Positions 7,833-16,908 of a stretch of 64,000 nt of DNA are shown in pieces; position 1 is the first letter of the stretch; every line of letters starts with the position of its first letter. This DNA comes from Bradyrhizobium sediminis (lineage in GTDB: Bacteria > Pseudomonadota > Alphaproteobacteria > Rhizobiales > Xanthobacteraceae), in assembly GCF_018736105.1 (NCBI RefSeq), contig NZ_CP076135.1, positions 1,734,001 to 1,798,000 on the forward strand. The letters are read 5' to 3'. Position numbers and translations under genes: made by a program. The notes under the pieces are model-generated. The model was not told where the DNA came from. It made no database searches and saw only the letters and a program-made list of their open reading frames with translations.

Positions 7833-8751
7833 CAGCCTGATTCAATCTTTCGGCGGGAAAAGCCGAACGATCGAGCAGCATTTTTTCAAAGGCGCGAGCC
7901 GAGGGCATGGCGACCCTGCCGGGCAGCTTCAATTGCCACAAGGTGCGTTCGATCGTCATGTCGCGCAGATCGAGCACTTTCAGGCGCCCGAGCTGCACCT
8001 GATCCTTCACCGTGACGGCCGATACGATCGCGATGCCGAGTCCGGCGGCAACGACCTGCTTGATCGCCGCGGTGCTGCCGATTTCCAGGGTCCGCAGCGG
8101 TTCGATGCCGCGGGCGGCAAGGGCCTGAGTCACCACCTCGCGGGACCCTGAGCCCGGTTCGCGGACGATCAACACTTCATTTTCCAGCTGCCTGGGATCG
8201 ATCGGTCCAGCCTCTGCGGAGAATGCATGATCGGGCGCGGCGATCAGCTTCATGACGTCGGTAAGCCAGGGCTCCGCGATCAGATTTTTGTCGTCGACCG
8301 GCCCCTCCACCAGGCCGATGTCAATGTCCTGCGCAACCATCTGCTCGGCGATGTCGCGGGTGTTGGCGCTGATGAGATGGAGGTCGACGCCCGGATAGGC
8401 CCGGTGAAATGCACCGAGATATCGCGGGATTATGTAGGTGGCGATCGTCGTACTGGCGCCGATCCGCAGCGAGCCGTTGTGTAACCCCCGCACGGCGGAC
8501 AGCTCATCCTCGGCCGCGCGCTCGATCGCGAACAGCGCCTCGGCGCGCTGGGACAGCGCGAGCCCTTCCGGGGTCGGCACCACGCCCTTGGGAGAGCGAT
8601 TGAGCAATCGGCAGCCGACCTGAAGCTCGAAGTCGCGTACGCCCTTGGAGATCGCGGGTTGGCTGACATTGAGTATTTCAGCAGCCTTCGAAAAGCTTCC
8701 ACTGCGAACGACGGCGGCGAACATGCGAAGCAGATGAAGGTTGAGGGACAT
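7822..8751 (-). CDS. LysR family regulator (CysB/CbbR-like), divergent from YeiH-type exporter
   Basis: A 309-residue protein with an N-terminal winged HTH (LLRMFAAVVRSGSFSKAAEI, LNVSQPAISKGVRDFE), typical of LysR, and a C-terminal periplasmic-binding-protein-like effector domain (GSLRIGASTTIATYIIPRYL). The length matches the family. It is divergent from the yeiH homologue with only 86 bases between them. This is the usual arrangement for YeiH exporters and their LysR regulators, so it probably controls that gene and itself. The effector is unknown; sulfur or nitrogen compounds are plausible by analogy. Confidence 0.9.
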   Translation of the reverse strand: MSLNLHLLRMFAAVVRSGSFSKAAEILNVSQPAISKGVRDFELQVGCRLLNRSPKGVVPTPEGLALSQRAEALFAIERAAEDELSAVRGLHNGSLRIGASTTIATYIIPRYLGAFHRAYPGVDLHLISANTRDIAEQMVAQDIDIGLVEGPVDDKNLIAEPWLTDVMKLIAAPDHAFSAEAGPIDPRQLENEVLIVREPGSGSREVVTQALAARGIEPLRTLEIGSTAAIKQVVAAGLGIAIVSAVTVKDQVQLGRLKVLDLRDMTIERTLWQLKLPGRVAMPSARAFEKMLLDRSAFPAERLNQAASA

Positions 8752-8837
8752 AACCTCTTTCTATCCGGCTATTCTGAAACGATATTATCCATCCTGGCCG
8801 GCTTAGCGCATAATTCCTTCTCTTTGAAGGATTTCGC
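8752..8837. promoter_or_regulatory. Divergent promoter/operator region between LysR regulator and yeiH
   Basis: An 86-base shared control region, AT-richer than its flanks. ATTCTGAAACGATAT near 8770-8784 fits a T-N11-A LysR box. Promoters for both genes must lie here, but I cannot place -35/-10 elements securely. Confidence 0.4.
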
Positions 8838-9911
8838 GTGTCAAATCGGATCGATTCTCCTGACGAAGTCAGGCTCCTTGCCGGAACGATCGGTAAAGCC
8901 GTCCCTCTGCTTTGGGGGATAGCACTTTGCGCCCTGGTCACGCTGGCGGCGGTGACGATTCAGGCGGTCGAAGAGAGCCTCGTTGGGCACCCCTACGTCG
9001 AAGCCATCGTGATCGCCATTCTGCTCGGCACCGCCATCCGCACGCTCTGGGAACCGGGCCGCCGCTGGCGCGCGGGGATCGCCTTCAGCGCCAAGCAATT
9101 GCTGGAGGTCGCCGTCGCGCTGCTCGGAGCCTCGTTGACCTTTGCCGCGATCGGCGCCTCGGGCTTTGCCCTGCTGGGCTCGGTCGTCGCGCTGGTGATC
9201 CTTTCGCTTGCGGTCTCCTTCGGCATCAGCCGGTCGCTCGGCCTGCCGGTTCGGCTTTCGATCCTGATCGCCTGCGGCAACTCGATTTGCGGCAATTCGG
9301 CGATTGCCGCGGTCGCGCCGGTGATCGGGGCCAGCACCGATGACGTCGCCTCCTCGATCTCCTTTACCGCGGTGCTCGGCGTCATCGTGGTGCTGGGCCT
9401 GCCGCTGCTGATCCCGCTGCTGCAGCTCTCGGAAACCCAGTACGGGATCCTGGCCGGAATGACCGTTTACGCGGTGCCGCAGGTGCTCGCGGCGACGGTC
9501 CCGGCAGGCCTCGTGAGCACGCAAGTCGGCACGCTGGTCAAGTTGATAAGGGTGATGATGCTCGGCCCGGTTGTCGCATGCATTGCGGTAGCGGCGCGAG
9601 GCCTCCGCGGCGATTGCGCGCCGGGCGGTTCGCGGCAGAACGGTTTCTTTCAGGCTGTGCCGTGGTTCATTGTGGCGTTTTTCTTGCTGGCGACATTCCG
9701 CTCGTTGTCCTGGATGCCGGATGCGGCGGTCTTCCCGATCCGGAAGACGGCCGGCATCCTGACCGTCATGTCGATGGCAGCGCTCGGCCTCGGCGTCGAC
9801 CTGCGCGTCATCGGTCGCATCGGAGGCAAGGTCACCGCGGCGGTGACACTGTCCTTGTTGTTTCTTCTCGTCATCAGCCTTTGCCTGGTTCGCTTCGTTG
9901 CCGCGGCCTGA
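8838..9911 (+). CDS. yeiH: YeiH/UPF0324 family membrane protein (putative sulfate/taurine-type exporter)
   Basis: A 357-residue polytopic membrane protein with about 10 helices, starting at a GTG. Hallmarks of the family are AIVIAILLGTAIRT, FSAKQLLEVAVALLGASLTF, IACGNSICGNSAIAAVAPVI (the highly conserved CGNSICGNSAI signature) and a terminal half rich in short loops with MAALGLGVDLR. Family members are annotated as putative sulfate exporters, but biochemical evidence is thin. The divergent LysR gene supports regulated expression. Start choice: GTG at 8838, immediately after the regulatory interval; no better ATG exists nearby. Confidence 0.88.
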   Translation: MSNRIDSPDEVRLLAGTIGKAVPLLWGIALCALVTLAAVTIQAVEESLVGHPYVEAIVIAILLGTAIRTLWEPGRRWRAGIAFSAKQLLEVAVALLGASLTFAAIGASGFALLGSVVALVILSLAVSFGISRSLGLPVRLSILIACGNSICGNSAIAAVAPVIGASTDDVASSISFTAVLGVIVVLGLPLLIPLLQLSETQYGILAGMTVYAVPQVLAATVPAGLVSTQVGTLVKLIRVMMLGPVVACIAVAARGLRGDCAPGGSRQNGFFQAVPWFIVAFFLLATFRSLSWMPDAAVFPIRKTAGILTVMSMAALGLGVDLRVIGRIGGKVTAAVTLSLLFLLVISLCLVRFVAAA

Positions 9912-10092
9912 TGCAAAGGTTTGAAGCGGTGCAACGCTCCTCCCGTCCGGGCACGGTTTACCGATCAACCTTACCAATGCGGTCGGGATCAATCGATAGG
10001 TCGAGCGTTAGCGACGAGCCGGGCGGACGTTCGCTTGCCTCCGCTTCCGCACTCTGGCATTTGCAGCAGGTGCATCGGTAGAGGAGACGGCG

Positions 10093-11109
10093 TTGGCGTC
10101 GAAAGCTGTTCTTGTCACGGGGGCTGCCGGTTTCATCGGCATGCAGGTCTGCGAGCGCCTGCTTGCGCGCGGCGAAGCGGTGGTCGGCATCGACTCGCTT
10201 ACGCCTTATTACGATCCGGCCCTGAAACGAGCACGGCTGAATTATCTGAAGCAGCATGCGGGCTTCGGCTTCTACGAATCCGATCTCGCCGATCCCAGGG
10301 CCACCGAAGCCGTTTTCGATGCCGTCAGGCCGGATCGCGTGGTGCATCTGGCCGCGCAGCCGGGCGTGCGTGCCTCTATCGACGATCCCATCGCCTGCAT
10401 TCGCGCCAATTGCGACGCCTTCGTCTGCGTACTCGAATACAGCCGTCGTCATGACGTCAAACACCTGGTCTATGCTTCATCGAGTTCGGTCTATGGCGCC
10501 AACCGCACTCTGCCTTATGCGACGCATCAACCGGTCGATCATCCCGTCAGTCTCTACGCGGCGAGCAAGAAGGCGAATGAGTTGATGGCGCACACCTATG
10601 CGCATGTTCACGGCCTGCCGGTCACGGGGCTTCGTTTCTTCACGGTCTATGGCCCCTGGGGCCGGCCCGACATGGCGGTCTATCTCTTTACGCGCGCGAT
10701 CTTCGAGAACACGCCGATCCGGATCTTCAATAATGGAAACATGCGGCGCGATTTTACCTATGTCGACGATATCGCCGAAGGCGTGCTGCGCACGCTCGAT
10801 CGGCCGGCGGCGCCCGACCCGACCTGGAATCCGGAGCAACCTGAGGCCGCCACCAGTTCGGCGCCATACCGCGTCTACAACATCGGCAACAATCAGCCGG
10901 TCAATCTGCTGGATTTCGTGGCGACGCTGGAAGGCATCATCGGCAAGCCGGCGATCCGCGATCTTCGTCCGATGCAGGCCGGCGACATGTTCGAGACCTG
11001 TGCCGATATTTCAGCACTCCAGCGCGATGTCGGATTCTCGCCATCGACGCCGCTGGCGGAGGGGCTGCGCCGATTTGTCGACTGGTACCGTGGCTATCAC
11101 GGTGTCTGA
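10093..11109 (+). CDS. UDP-glucuronate 4-epimerase (extended SDR)
   Basis: A 338-residue protein. Translation starts at TTG 10093, with AGAGGAG about 7 bases upstream. The NAD-binding GAAGFIGMQVCERLL (GxxGxxG) is at the N-terminus and VHLAAQPGVRAS follows. The catalytic YAASKKANELMAHTY gives the YxxxK pair, with the upstream Ser in YASSSSVYG. FFTVYGPWGRPDMA, FNNGNMRRDFTYVDDI and YNIGNNQPVNLLDFV match UDP-GlcA/UDP-GalA interconverting enzymes (LpsL/Cap1J type). It supplies UDP-galacturonate for surface polysaccharide. It stands alone here, with no glycosyltransferase neighbours. Confidence 0.9.
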   Translation: MASKAVLVTGAAGFIGMQVCERLLARGEAVVGIDSLTPYYDPALKRARLNYLKQHAGFGFYESDLADPRATEAVFDAVRPDRVVHLAAQPGVRASIDDPIACIRANCDAFVCVLEYSRRHDVKHLVYASSSSVYGANRTLPYATHQPVDHPVSLYAASKKANELMAHTYAHVHGLPVTGLRFFTVYGPWGRPDMAVYLFTRAIFENTPIRIFNNGNMRRDFTYVDDIAEGVLRTLDRPAAPDPTWNPEQPEAATSSAPYRVYNIGNNQPVNLLDFVATLEGIIGKPAIRDLRPMQAGDMFETCADISALQRDVGFSPSTPLAEGLRRFVDWYRGYHGV

Positions 11110-11185
11110 ACAAAATCTGGGCAACCGTGGCATGACTTGCCGCATGTCTGACCGCCATTCTGCAATCGCTACCTGCGCCTGAGCC

Positions 11186-11983
11186 TCAAAACGGATTGGT
11201 GACGATGCCGCCGTCCGCGCGCAGTGCGGCTCCATTGGTCGCGCTCGACGCCTTCGAGCAGACGTAGCAGATCAGGTTGGCCACTTCTTCCGGCGTGGCG
11301 TAGCGCTGCAGCAGCGACGCCGGCCGCCGCTCGGTGAAGGTTCTGGCGGCGAGATCGTCGATGGTGGTCCCCATGCCTTCGGCGCGCGCGGCAAGGCGGA
11401 CCGGCGCCATCTCGACCCAGGTCGGGCCGGGCAATACCGAATTGACCGTGATGTTGGTGGCCTTGGTCTGCTCGGCGGCGCCGCGCGCGACGTAAAGCTG
11501 GGCGGCTTTCGAGAAGCCGTAATGAATCATCTCCTTCGGCACGAAGATCGCGGATTCTGAGGAGACGAACACGACGCGGCCCCAGTCCTTGTGCTCGAGC
11601 ATGTGCTTCAGGTAGTGCCGGGTCAGCCGCACGCCGCTCATGACGTTGACTTCGAACATCCTGGTCCAGGCGTCGTCCTCGATGTCGAAAAATGCGCCCG
11701 GCTCGTAGATGCCGAGATTGTTGACGAGAATGTCGACTTCCGGAAATTGCGCCGTCAGCCCGGCGCAGCCCGCGGCGCCGCCGAGATCGAACGCCGCCGC
11801 ATGCGCCTTGGCCGCCGGCACCGCCTGCTTGATTTTGGCGATCGCCCTCGCAACCGTGGCGGCTTCGCGCCCGTTGACGATGACTTCCGCCCCCATCTGC
11901 GCGAGCCCAGTGGCCGTGGCGAGCCCGATGCCGCGCGTCGATCCCGTGACCAGCGCGAGCTTCCCGGTGAGGTCGAGGTTCAT
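11186..11983 (-). CDS. SDR family oxidoreductase
   Basis: A 265-residue classical short-chain dehydrogenase. Cofactor motif: LVTGSTRGIGLATATGLAQM (TGxxxGIG) with NG-R at the end of strand 2, suggesting NADP preference. NNLGIYEP corresponds to NNAG. The catalytic Ser is in VSSESAIF and YGFSKAAQ supplies the YxxxK. The C-terminus NGAALRADGGIVTNPF is typical. The substrate is not predictable. It is convergent with the epimerase and separated from the next gene by about 250 bases. Confidence 0.88.
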   Translation of the reverse strand: MNLDLTGKLALVTGSTRGIGLATATGLAQMGAEVIVNGREAATVARAIAKIKQAVPAAKAHAAAFDLGGAAGCAGLTAQFPEVDILVNNLGIYEPGAFFDIEDDAWTRMFEVNVMSGVRLTRHYLKHMLEHKDWGRVVFVSSESAIFVPKEMIHYGFSKAAQLYVARGAAEQTKATNITVNSVLPGPTWVEMAPVRLAARAEGMGTTIDDLAARTFTERRPASLLQRYATPEEVANLICYVCSKASSATNGAALRADGGIVTNPF

Positions 11984-12237
11984 GGTCGATACGTCCTTTC
12001 AGGCGATGGAACTGGACGGCAATTTGGAAGCCGGCAGGCGTATTTCGACGGGGTTCAGCGAGGCAATTCGTTCAGGGGCGGAGATGGCGTTGACCAGGAT
12101 CAAGGTCGGCTATGATACTCATTCTAGACTTATAAAATGCAGGACGCCAATCTTTGGCAGCAGCGGCGAACGGTCCGCTTCCGGGAGTTATCGGCGGTCG
12201 TTGTCGCGGCGGCCAGCGGTGTCGCGGAGTGAGCGCG

Positions 12238-15090
12238 ATGGGCTGGAGAAATGTCCTGCCTCGGCTCCTCGTGACGCTGGCGGCGCTGACGCTGTTCGGG
12301 CCGGCCTTTGCCGACCGGGAGAAGCTGTCGGATGCGTGGCCCGCGGGAAAATGGATATTCTCATTTTACCTTGCCGACGCGTACCTGCCCGAAGGATTCT
12401 ATTACGACCCGGACGGCCGCCATTTCATCTTCAAGACCATCGATCCCGGCTGCAACGAGGCGCATTGCCGGCGTTATTTCATCGGTGCAGGCGGTTACTG
12501 CGCGAACTACAACCTCTCCGCCAAGCCCGGCGAGCCAACCGCGCCGATGGGTTACGGACCCAACACCATATTTACCCCGCGCAGCATAGGCGACGGCATT
12601 CAGGGATATTGGAACCAAGTCTACCAGTCCGACAGCGCGCTGCAGACAAATTTCGTCTTCAAAATCGGTTCCTGCGTGATGAACCTCTATGTCGACGCCA
12701 GCGAAGCGACTCCGAAGCGGGGCAATCGCAGATTTGCCCGTCCCAGCGAAGACGAGGTTCTGCAAACCTATCGGCAGTTTCACGCCGCGTTTGGCCGATA
12801 TATCGCCGATCGCGGCTGGACCAACCTCGAGGCATCGCGAACGAAACCTGACTTCGACCGCAAGACACCACCGCCCGGCGATGTGAGCAACGACTCAGGG
12901 CAGCCACCATCCGATACGGAGACCGCGCCGGAACCGCCAGGTCTAACGGATCAGACGGAGTCCGACCTCACCCCCGCGGAGATCGCGGCGGTATCGGCGA
13001 TTGCCGGCGGCGCGGCGTTGCTTGGATCGCTGATGATGCTGGGTGCGACCGGCGTGCGGCGCGAGGAGGCGTTGCAAGCGATCCGCGATCTCCTGCGCGG
13101 TCGTGTTCCGGAGGATCCGTTCGAGGCGTGGAAGCGGAAGTACGAGGCGCTGGGCTGGAAGTACAACGAGAAGAATGGGGTGGCGACCTTCGATCCGGTG
13201 GACGGCGCGCGCAACGAAGGCGGCGAGATCTATTCGGCGGAGCGCGGCGGCTTCGTGCGGCCTGCGGGCGAGACGCCGGTTGTGCCGCCGCGTCTGCCGC
13301 GCGACGGCGACGTCAACGAGCGCGGCGAGGTGTGGAGCTCGTTCTCCGGCGGCTATGTTGAGCGCAAGACCTATGACCAGGATATGGCGAGCCGGGCGAC
13401 ACTCGCCGAGAAGGATCGTAGCGACCTCGCCGACATGCAGCGGCCGGACGAAGACGTCGCCGAACTCCAGTGCAAGATCGCCGCGACCCGCCAGCAGGGC
13501 GCGGAGATGCGCACCTACTTCAAGGCGCGCGACGAACTGCTGGGCGCGCTCGGCGACCAGCGCAGCGGCGAAGGCGTCGATGCGCTGCTGGACGAGTCCC
13601 GCTCCGGCCTGTTCGACGAGCTCAGCGACCGCCTGCTTAAGGTCCCCGCCGACAACGACTACCGCAAGGGCCTGAAGGGCCTGCTGCCGCTGGCCGATGT
13701 GATCGGCAACCAGATGCGCCCGGGCTACACCCCGACCTATACCTACAAGGACGCAGCCCAGGACACCTTGCTGCAGTCTGGCGCGGCGGCGCTCGATGCG
13801 GTGCTGACCAAGGGCTGGGCGAGTTCGGCGGTCGGCAGTTCGCTGGCAATGCGCGACGCGGCGCGCGCCGGCGGCGGTATCGTCGAGATCGCGACCGCAG
13901 GGGTCAAGTCGGCGGTGACCGACTTCCTGTTCGGCAAGGTGATCCACTACGGCGCCGGTTATGCCGGCGAGGCCTGGCGCGCCGGCAAGAAGGCGGTCGC
14001 CGGGATCGCCGAGAGCGGTGCCGATCTCTTGGCGCAGGCGAGCCGGCGCTCCAAGGTCGCCACCGACCTGGTCGAGAAGCTGCGGAAGAATCTGGGCACG
14101 CTGGACCAGGGCGTGCATGTCGACGGCTCCGGGCGGCTGCGCGCTTCGCTCACCGACGTGCTGGAGGTACAGAAGAACCCGCATCAGGTGCGGGCGCTCA
14201 AGCAGAGCGGATCGCCGTCGACCCAGGAAGCCTTCAACAACACGCTGCGCAACGAGGTCTACAAGCCGCACGACCAGATGCTGCTAGAGCGGCTGAGGAA
14301 GTCGAGTCCGGAACTGGCCGACAAGAAACTTGTCGTCCACGAGTTCCGCACCCCGGGCAAAACCGCCAATCCCATCAACACCGACCGCGACTTCCGGGTG
14401 CTGATGCAGGACAGCAAGGGCCAATGGGTGGAGGTGCCGAAGACCAAGTGGGAGCATCACTCCAACGACGCCTTCGCCGAACTGACCTTCTTCGACAAGT
14501 CGAAATGCCCGAAGGGGATGGACCCGGCGCAGCAGAAGGCGTGGTGGGCGGAGCAGCACGGCCACACCCCGACCGACCGCACCTTCCGCGAGGCCGGGCG
14601 CGACTACTCCGACCAGATCGCCGACCTCAGGACCGGCGAGCGCGTCAACCTGCCGGGCGGCGAGGCGGCGGGCACCGGTAAAACCCGCATCGCCGAGCTG
14701 AAGGAGATCGCGTCAGGCAAGGCGCCGCCGCCGCAGCAGCCCGTAAAACTCGCCGATCCGCAGGGGCTGGCGCAGCAGTTCCACGAGAAGGTCACCGGCA
14801 ATCTGCGGCGCGGCGATCCGTTCGAGGCGATCGCGCAGGCGCAGAAGGGCGTCGACACATTGGACACCGTGCGCACCGCCTATGGCGCGCAGAACATCCC
14901 GGCCGGCCAATTGCCCGGCAATCTGCGCCAGGCGATGGACCTCGTGAAGAGTTCGAACCTGCCCAGCCATCCCGACGCCGCGGTGCTGCACACGCTGGAG
15001 GGCAAACTGGAGCGGCTCGGCTTCAGCGATCTCGGCGACTTCAGCCACCAGCTTTCCAGCCAGTTCGAGAGCCTGAAATGGGCACAGTAA
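12238..15090 (+). CDS. Large exported, membrane-anchored protein of unknown function with internal repeats
   Basis: About 950 residues from the ATG at 12238 (GGAGTGAG upstream); an in-frame ATG at 12154 would bury the signal peptide. Residues 1-25 form a signal peptide (...FGPAFA). Residues 26-200 form a Cys-containing domain (C72, C77, C88, C146). Residues 205-245 are a Pro/Asp-rich linker, and 248-270 a hydrophobic helix. Two tandem units N-E-x-G-E-[IV]-[YW]-S-x3-G-G-[FY]-V follow at 326-340 and 360-374. A long alpha-helical region comes next, and then a compact region at about 698-795 containing FRTPGKTANPINTDRDFRV. I do not recognise the family. The size, export signal and modular layout resemble polymorphic-toxin or surface-effector proteins, but no known toxin motif is certain. 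It is followed 31 bases later by a zinc-ribbon protein. Confidence 0.75.
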   Translation: MGWRNVLPRLLVTLAALTLFGPAFADREKLSDAWPAGKWIFSFYLADAYLPEGFYYDPDGRHFIFKTIDPGCNEAHCRRYFIGAGGYCANYNLSAKPGEPTAPMGYGPNTIFTPRSIGDGIQGYWNQVYQSDSALQTNFVFKIGSCVMNLYVDASEATPKRGNRRFARPSEDEVLQTYRQFHAAFGRYIADRGWTNLEASRTKPDFDRKTPPPGDVSNDSGQPPSDTETAPEPPGLTDQTESDLTPAEIAAVSAIAGGAALLGSLMMLGATGVRREEALQAIRDLLRGRVPEDPFEAWKRKYEALGWKYNEKNGVATFDPVDGARNEGGEIYSAERGGFVRPAGETPVVPPRLPRDGDVNERGEVWSSFSGGYVERKTYDQDMASRATLAEKDRSDLADMQRPDEDVAELQCKIAATRQQGAEMRTYFKARDELLGALGDQRSGEGVDALLDESRSGLFDELSDRLLKVPADNDYRKGLKGLLPLADVIGNQMRPGYTPTYTYKDAAQDTLLQSGAAALDAVLTKGWASSAVGSSLAMRDAARAGGGIVEIATAGVKSAVTDFLFGKVIHYGAGYAGEAWRAGKKAVAGIAESGADLLAQASRRSKVATDLVEKLRKNLGTLDQGVHVDGSGRLRASLTDVLEVQKNPHQVRALKQSGSPSTQEAFNNTLRNEVYKPHDQMLLERLRKSSPELADKKLVVHEFRTPGKTANPINTDRDFRVLMQDSKGQWVEVPKTKWEHHSNDAFAELTFFDKSKCPKGMDPAQQKAWWAEQHGHTPTDRTFREAGRDYSDQIADLRTGERVNLPGGEAAGTGKTRIAELKEIASGKAPPPQQPVKLADPQGLAQQFHEKVTGNLRRGDPFEAIAQAQKGVDTLDTVRTAYGAQNIPAGQLPGNLRQAMDLVKSSNLPSHPDAAVLHTLEGKLERLGFSDLGDFSHQLSSQFESLKWAQ

Positions 15091-15121
15091 TTATCGCGCC
15101 GACGCGCGCAGGAGGATTGCC

Positions 15122-16096
15122 ATGATTGAAACCATTGCACCGGACCAGGTTCTGCTCGATCGCGCGGCAAAGACAGGGCCATTGCCGCCGGCGGTGCGCG
15201 CCGGGCTCGCTGATCCGATGGCGCGCATTTCGGTGACGACGGTGACGCGCGATGGCGGGCGGCGGCTCGATTGCTATGCGGTCGCAGGCGCAGGGAAACA
15301 ACTGGCGGCGGTGACGCCGGACGCCAAGGGCGAGGCCGCGGTGTCATTCCCGGTCGATGGCATGTTGGCGGAAGCCCTGATCGTCGAAACCCTCGGCTTC
15401 GATCAACCGCTGGCGCAGATCGACCATCGCAGCGAGTTCGATATCGCGGCACTTTGGGCGCTGGCGGCCATGGCGGATGCGCACCGGCAAGCCGAGCTGG
15501 AAAGCCTGCTGGCGCGCACGCCGACGCGTCAGGTCGCGCTCAGCGAAGACAGCATCTATCTGCGTGCTCTCGACGGTGCGGCGCTGCCCGATCCGCGCTG
15601 GCTGTCGGGGATGCTGACGCAGGTCTTCGGTCCGGGCGACGTCACCGAGGCGCGGCTGCTCGAAGGCCTCGCCGCGCTGGCACGCGCCGGATTGATCGCG
15701 CGGGGACCGACCGGACTGTGGTCGCCGCAGCCGGCCTTCATCACTGCGTTCGCGCATCTCGAATTGCCGCTCGCCGCAGCGGTGTTGTCAATTGACCGCC
15801 GTCGAGCGGGCGGATTCGATTCGGCGATGCGAGTATTCCTGCGCAGCTTCGCTGCCATCTGGGTCATCGAACCGCGCGGGCCGGCCGGCGCGTCGACCGC
15901 CGTGCGCCTCGGCTCCGTCGGCGCCGCCGATGCCAGGACCTTCGTGCACGACGCCATTGCGCTGGCGCTGAAGCAGCCGGCCGCGCCGCCGCCAGCGCAG
16001 AAGGCGGCCGAAGCGCGGCGCTTCTGCCGGCAATGCGGTCATCCCGCGACGGCAGCCGATCGTTTCTGCGGCGAATGCGGCGCCGAACTGGCGTGA
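15122..16096 (+). CDS. Unknown protein with C-terminal double-CxxC zinc ribbon
   Basis: A 324-residue protein starting at ATG 15122 with AGGAGG about 6 bases upstream, 31 bases after the large exported protein, so the two are probably co-transcribed. No signal peptide. The last 25 residues read CRQCG...DRFCGECG, two CxxC knuckles typical of a treble-clef/zinc-ribbon tail. The preceding 290 residues show alternating hydrophobic segments and an Ala-rich linker (AAPPPAQKAAEARR), but no domain I can name. It is likely cytoplasmic, perhaps a partner or chaperone of the 950-residue protein; this is inference from gene order only. Confidence 0.75.
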   Translation: MIETIAPDQVLLDRAAKTGPLPPAVRAGLADPMARISVTTVTRDGGRRLDCYAVAGAGKQLAAVTPDAKGEAAVSFPVDGMLAEALIVETLGFDQPLAQIDHRSEFDIAALWALAAMADAHRQAELESLLARTPTRQVALSEDSIYLRALDGAALPDPRWLSGMLTQVFGPGDVTEARLLEGLAALARAGLIARGPTGLWSPQPAFITAFAHLELPLAAAVLSIDRRRAGGFDSAMRVFLRSFAAIWVIEPRGPAGASTAVRLGSVGAADARTFVHDAIALALKQPAAPPPAQKAAEARRFCRQCGHPATAADRFCGECGAELA

Positions 16097-16117
16097 GAAA
16101 TCACAAGGCCGCGCCGA

Positions 16118-16633
16118 TCACCGCGGCAACTCGGGAAGCCCGCAGGCCTTGGCGAGGACGGGCCAATGCTGTTTCAGGCCGCTGCTGGTGATCGTGGCCC
16201 TGACCGCTCCGGTGTTGGTGCCTTCGATCCTGCCGTTGCTGCGGGCAAGTGCCAGCAGGGCCGCGACCGGCAATTCGCTGCGGCTTCCGGCATTGCCCAC
16301 CTGCTCCAGGATGCTGTCGTCCCATGCGAACGACAGCGAAAATACTTCCTGGCCCACGGTAAGCTTGGCGATGCGGCCGTTTGCACCCAAGTCTGGATTG
16401 CCGAAGGGGCCGCCGCCGGGTGAAATATTGACGAGCTGCAGCTTGTTGCCGGGACATGCGATCGCGAAGCAGAAGTCGCGCTGATCGCATTGCATGACGA
16501 GAAAGCCGAGCGCCGCCGGAAGTGCGGGCCTGATCCATGCCGGCGCGGCGACGGCCTTGCCGCCGATGGCGCAGGCGAGGACGACGAGAAGGGCGCCCAC
16601 CCGTCGGCGAAGCCAAGGCACCATCAATTGCAC
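16118..16633 (-). CDS. Exported small protein of unknown function
   Basis: A 171-residue protein with an N-terminal signal peptide (VGALLVVLACAIGGKAVA). The mature part has four cysteines, with the run QCDQRDFCFAIACPGNKLQL near residues 48-68 suggesting disulfides, and a basic-neutral globular remainder. Its start overlaps the end of the YARHG gene by 10 bases, so the two are translationally coupled. I do not recognise the family. It is convergent with the zinc-ribbon gene, ending 21 bases from it. Confidence 0.6.
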   Translation of the reverse strand: MQLMVPWLRRRVGALLVVLACAIGGKAVAAPAWIRPALPAALGFLVMQCDQRDFCFAIACPGNKLQLVNISPGGGPFGNPDLGANGRIAKLTVGQEVFSLSFAWDDSILEQVGNAGSRSELPVAALLALARSNGRIEGTNTGAVRATITSSGLKQHWPVLAKACGLPELPR

Positions 16634-16908
16634 CCCATGCGCCGTTCGATCCGGGTGATCTCGGCGATGCGGGCGCGGATTTCGCGCGGCAGCGGCACTT
16701 GGGCCTCGATGTCATAGATGCAGCCGCCATTGCCGAAATAGGAAATCGCCCTCGATGTCTTGAAGCAATAGCCGGCTTCCTTGTAGTAGGAATTGCGCTC
16801 GACCCACAGCTCCTGACAGCTCTGGGCGCTTGCAGCCGAGATAGTACCGAAGCCGGAAGCCGCAATAACCAGTGCGGCAATCATGCACCGCTGAGTCCCG
16901 ATCTTCAT
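16624..16908 (-). CDS. Secreted YARHG-domain protein
   Basis: 94 residues from the ATG at 16908, which has AGAGG 8 bases upstream; an upstream in-frame ATG at 16932 is less well placed. The signal peptide ends SAASA. The mature protein is almost entirely a YARHG-type domain: CQELWVERNSYYKEAGYCF, KTSRAISYFGNGGC, then REIRARIAEITRIERRMGC. YARHG domains are small extracellular modules of unknown function found in many bacterial secreted proteins. It forms a two-gene unit with the next exported protein. Confidence 0.75.
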   Translation of the reverse strand: MKIGTQRCMIAALVIAASGFGTISAASAQSCQELWVERNSYYKEAGYCFKTSRAISYFGNGGCIYDIEAQVPLPREIRARIAEITRIERRMGCN

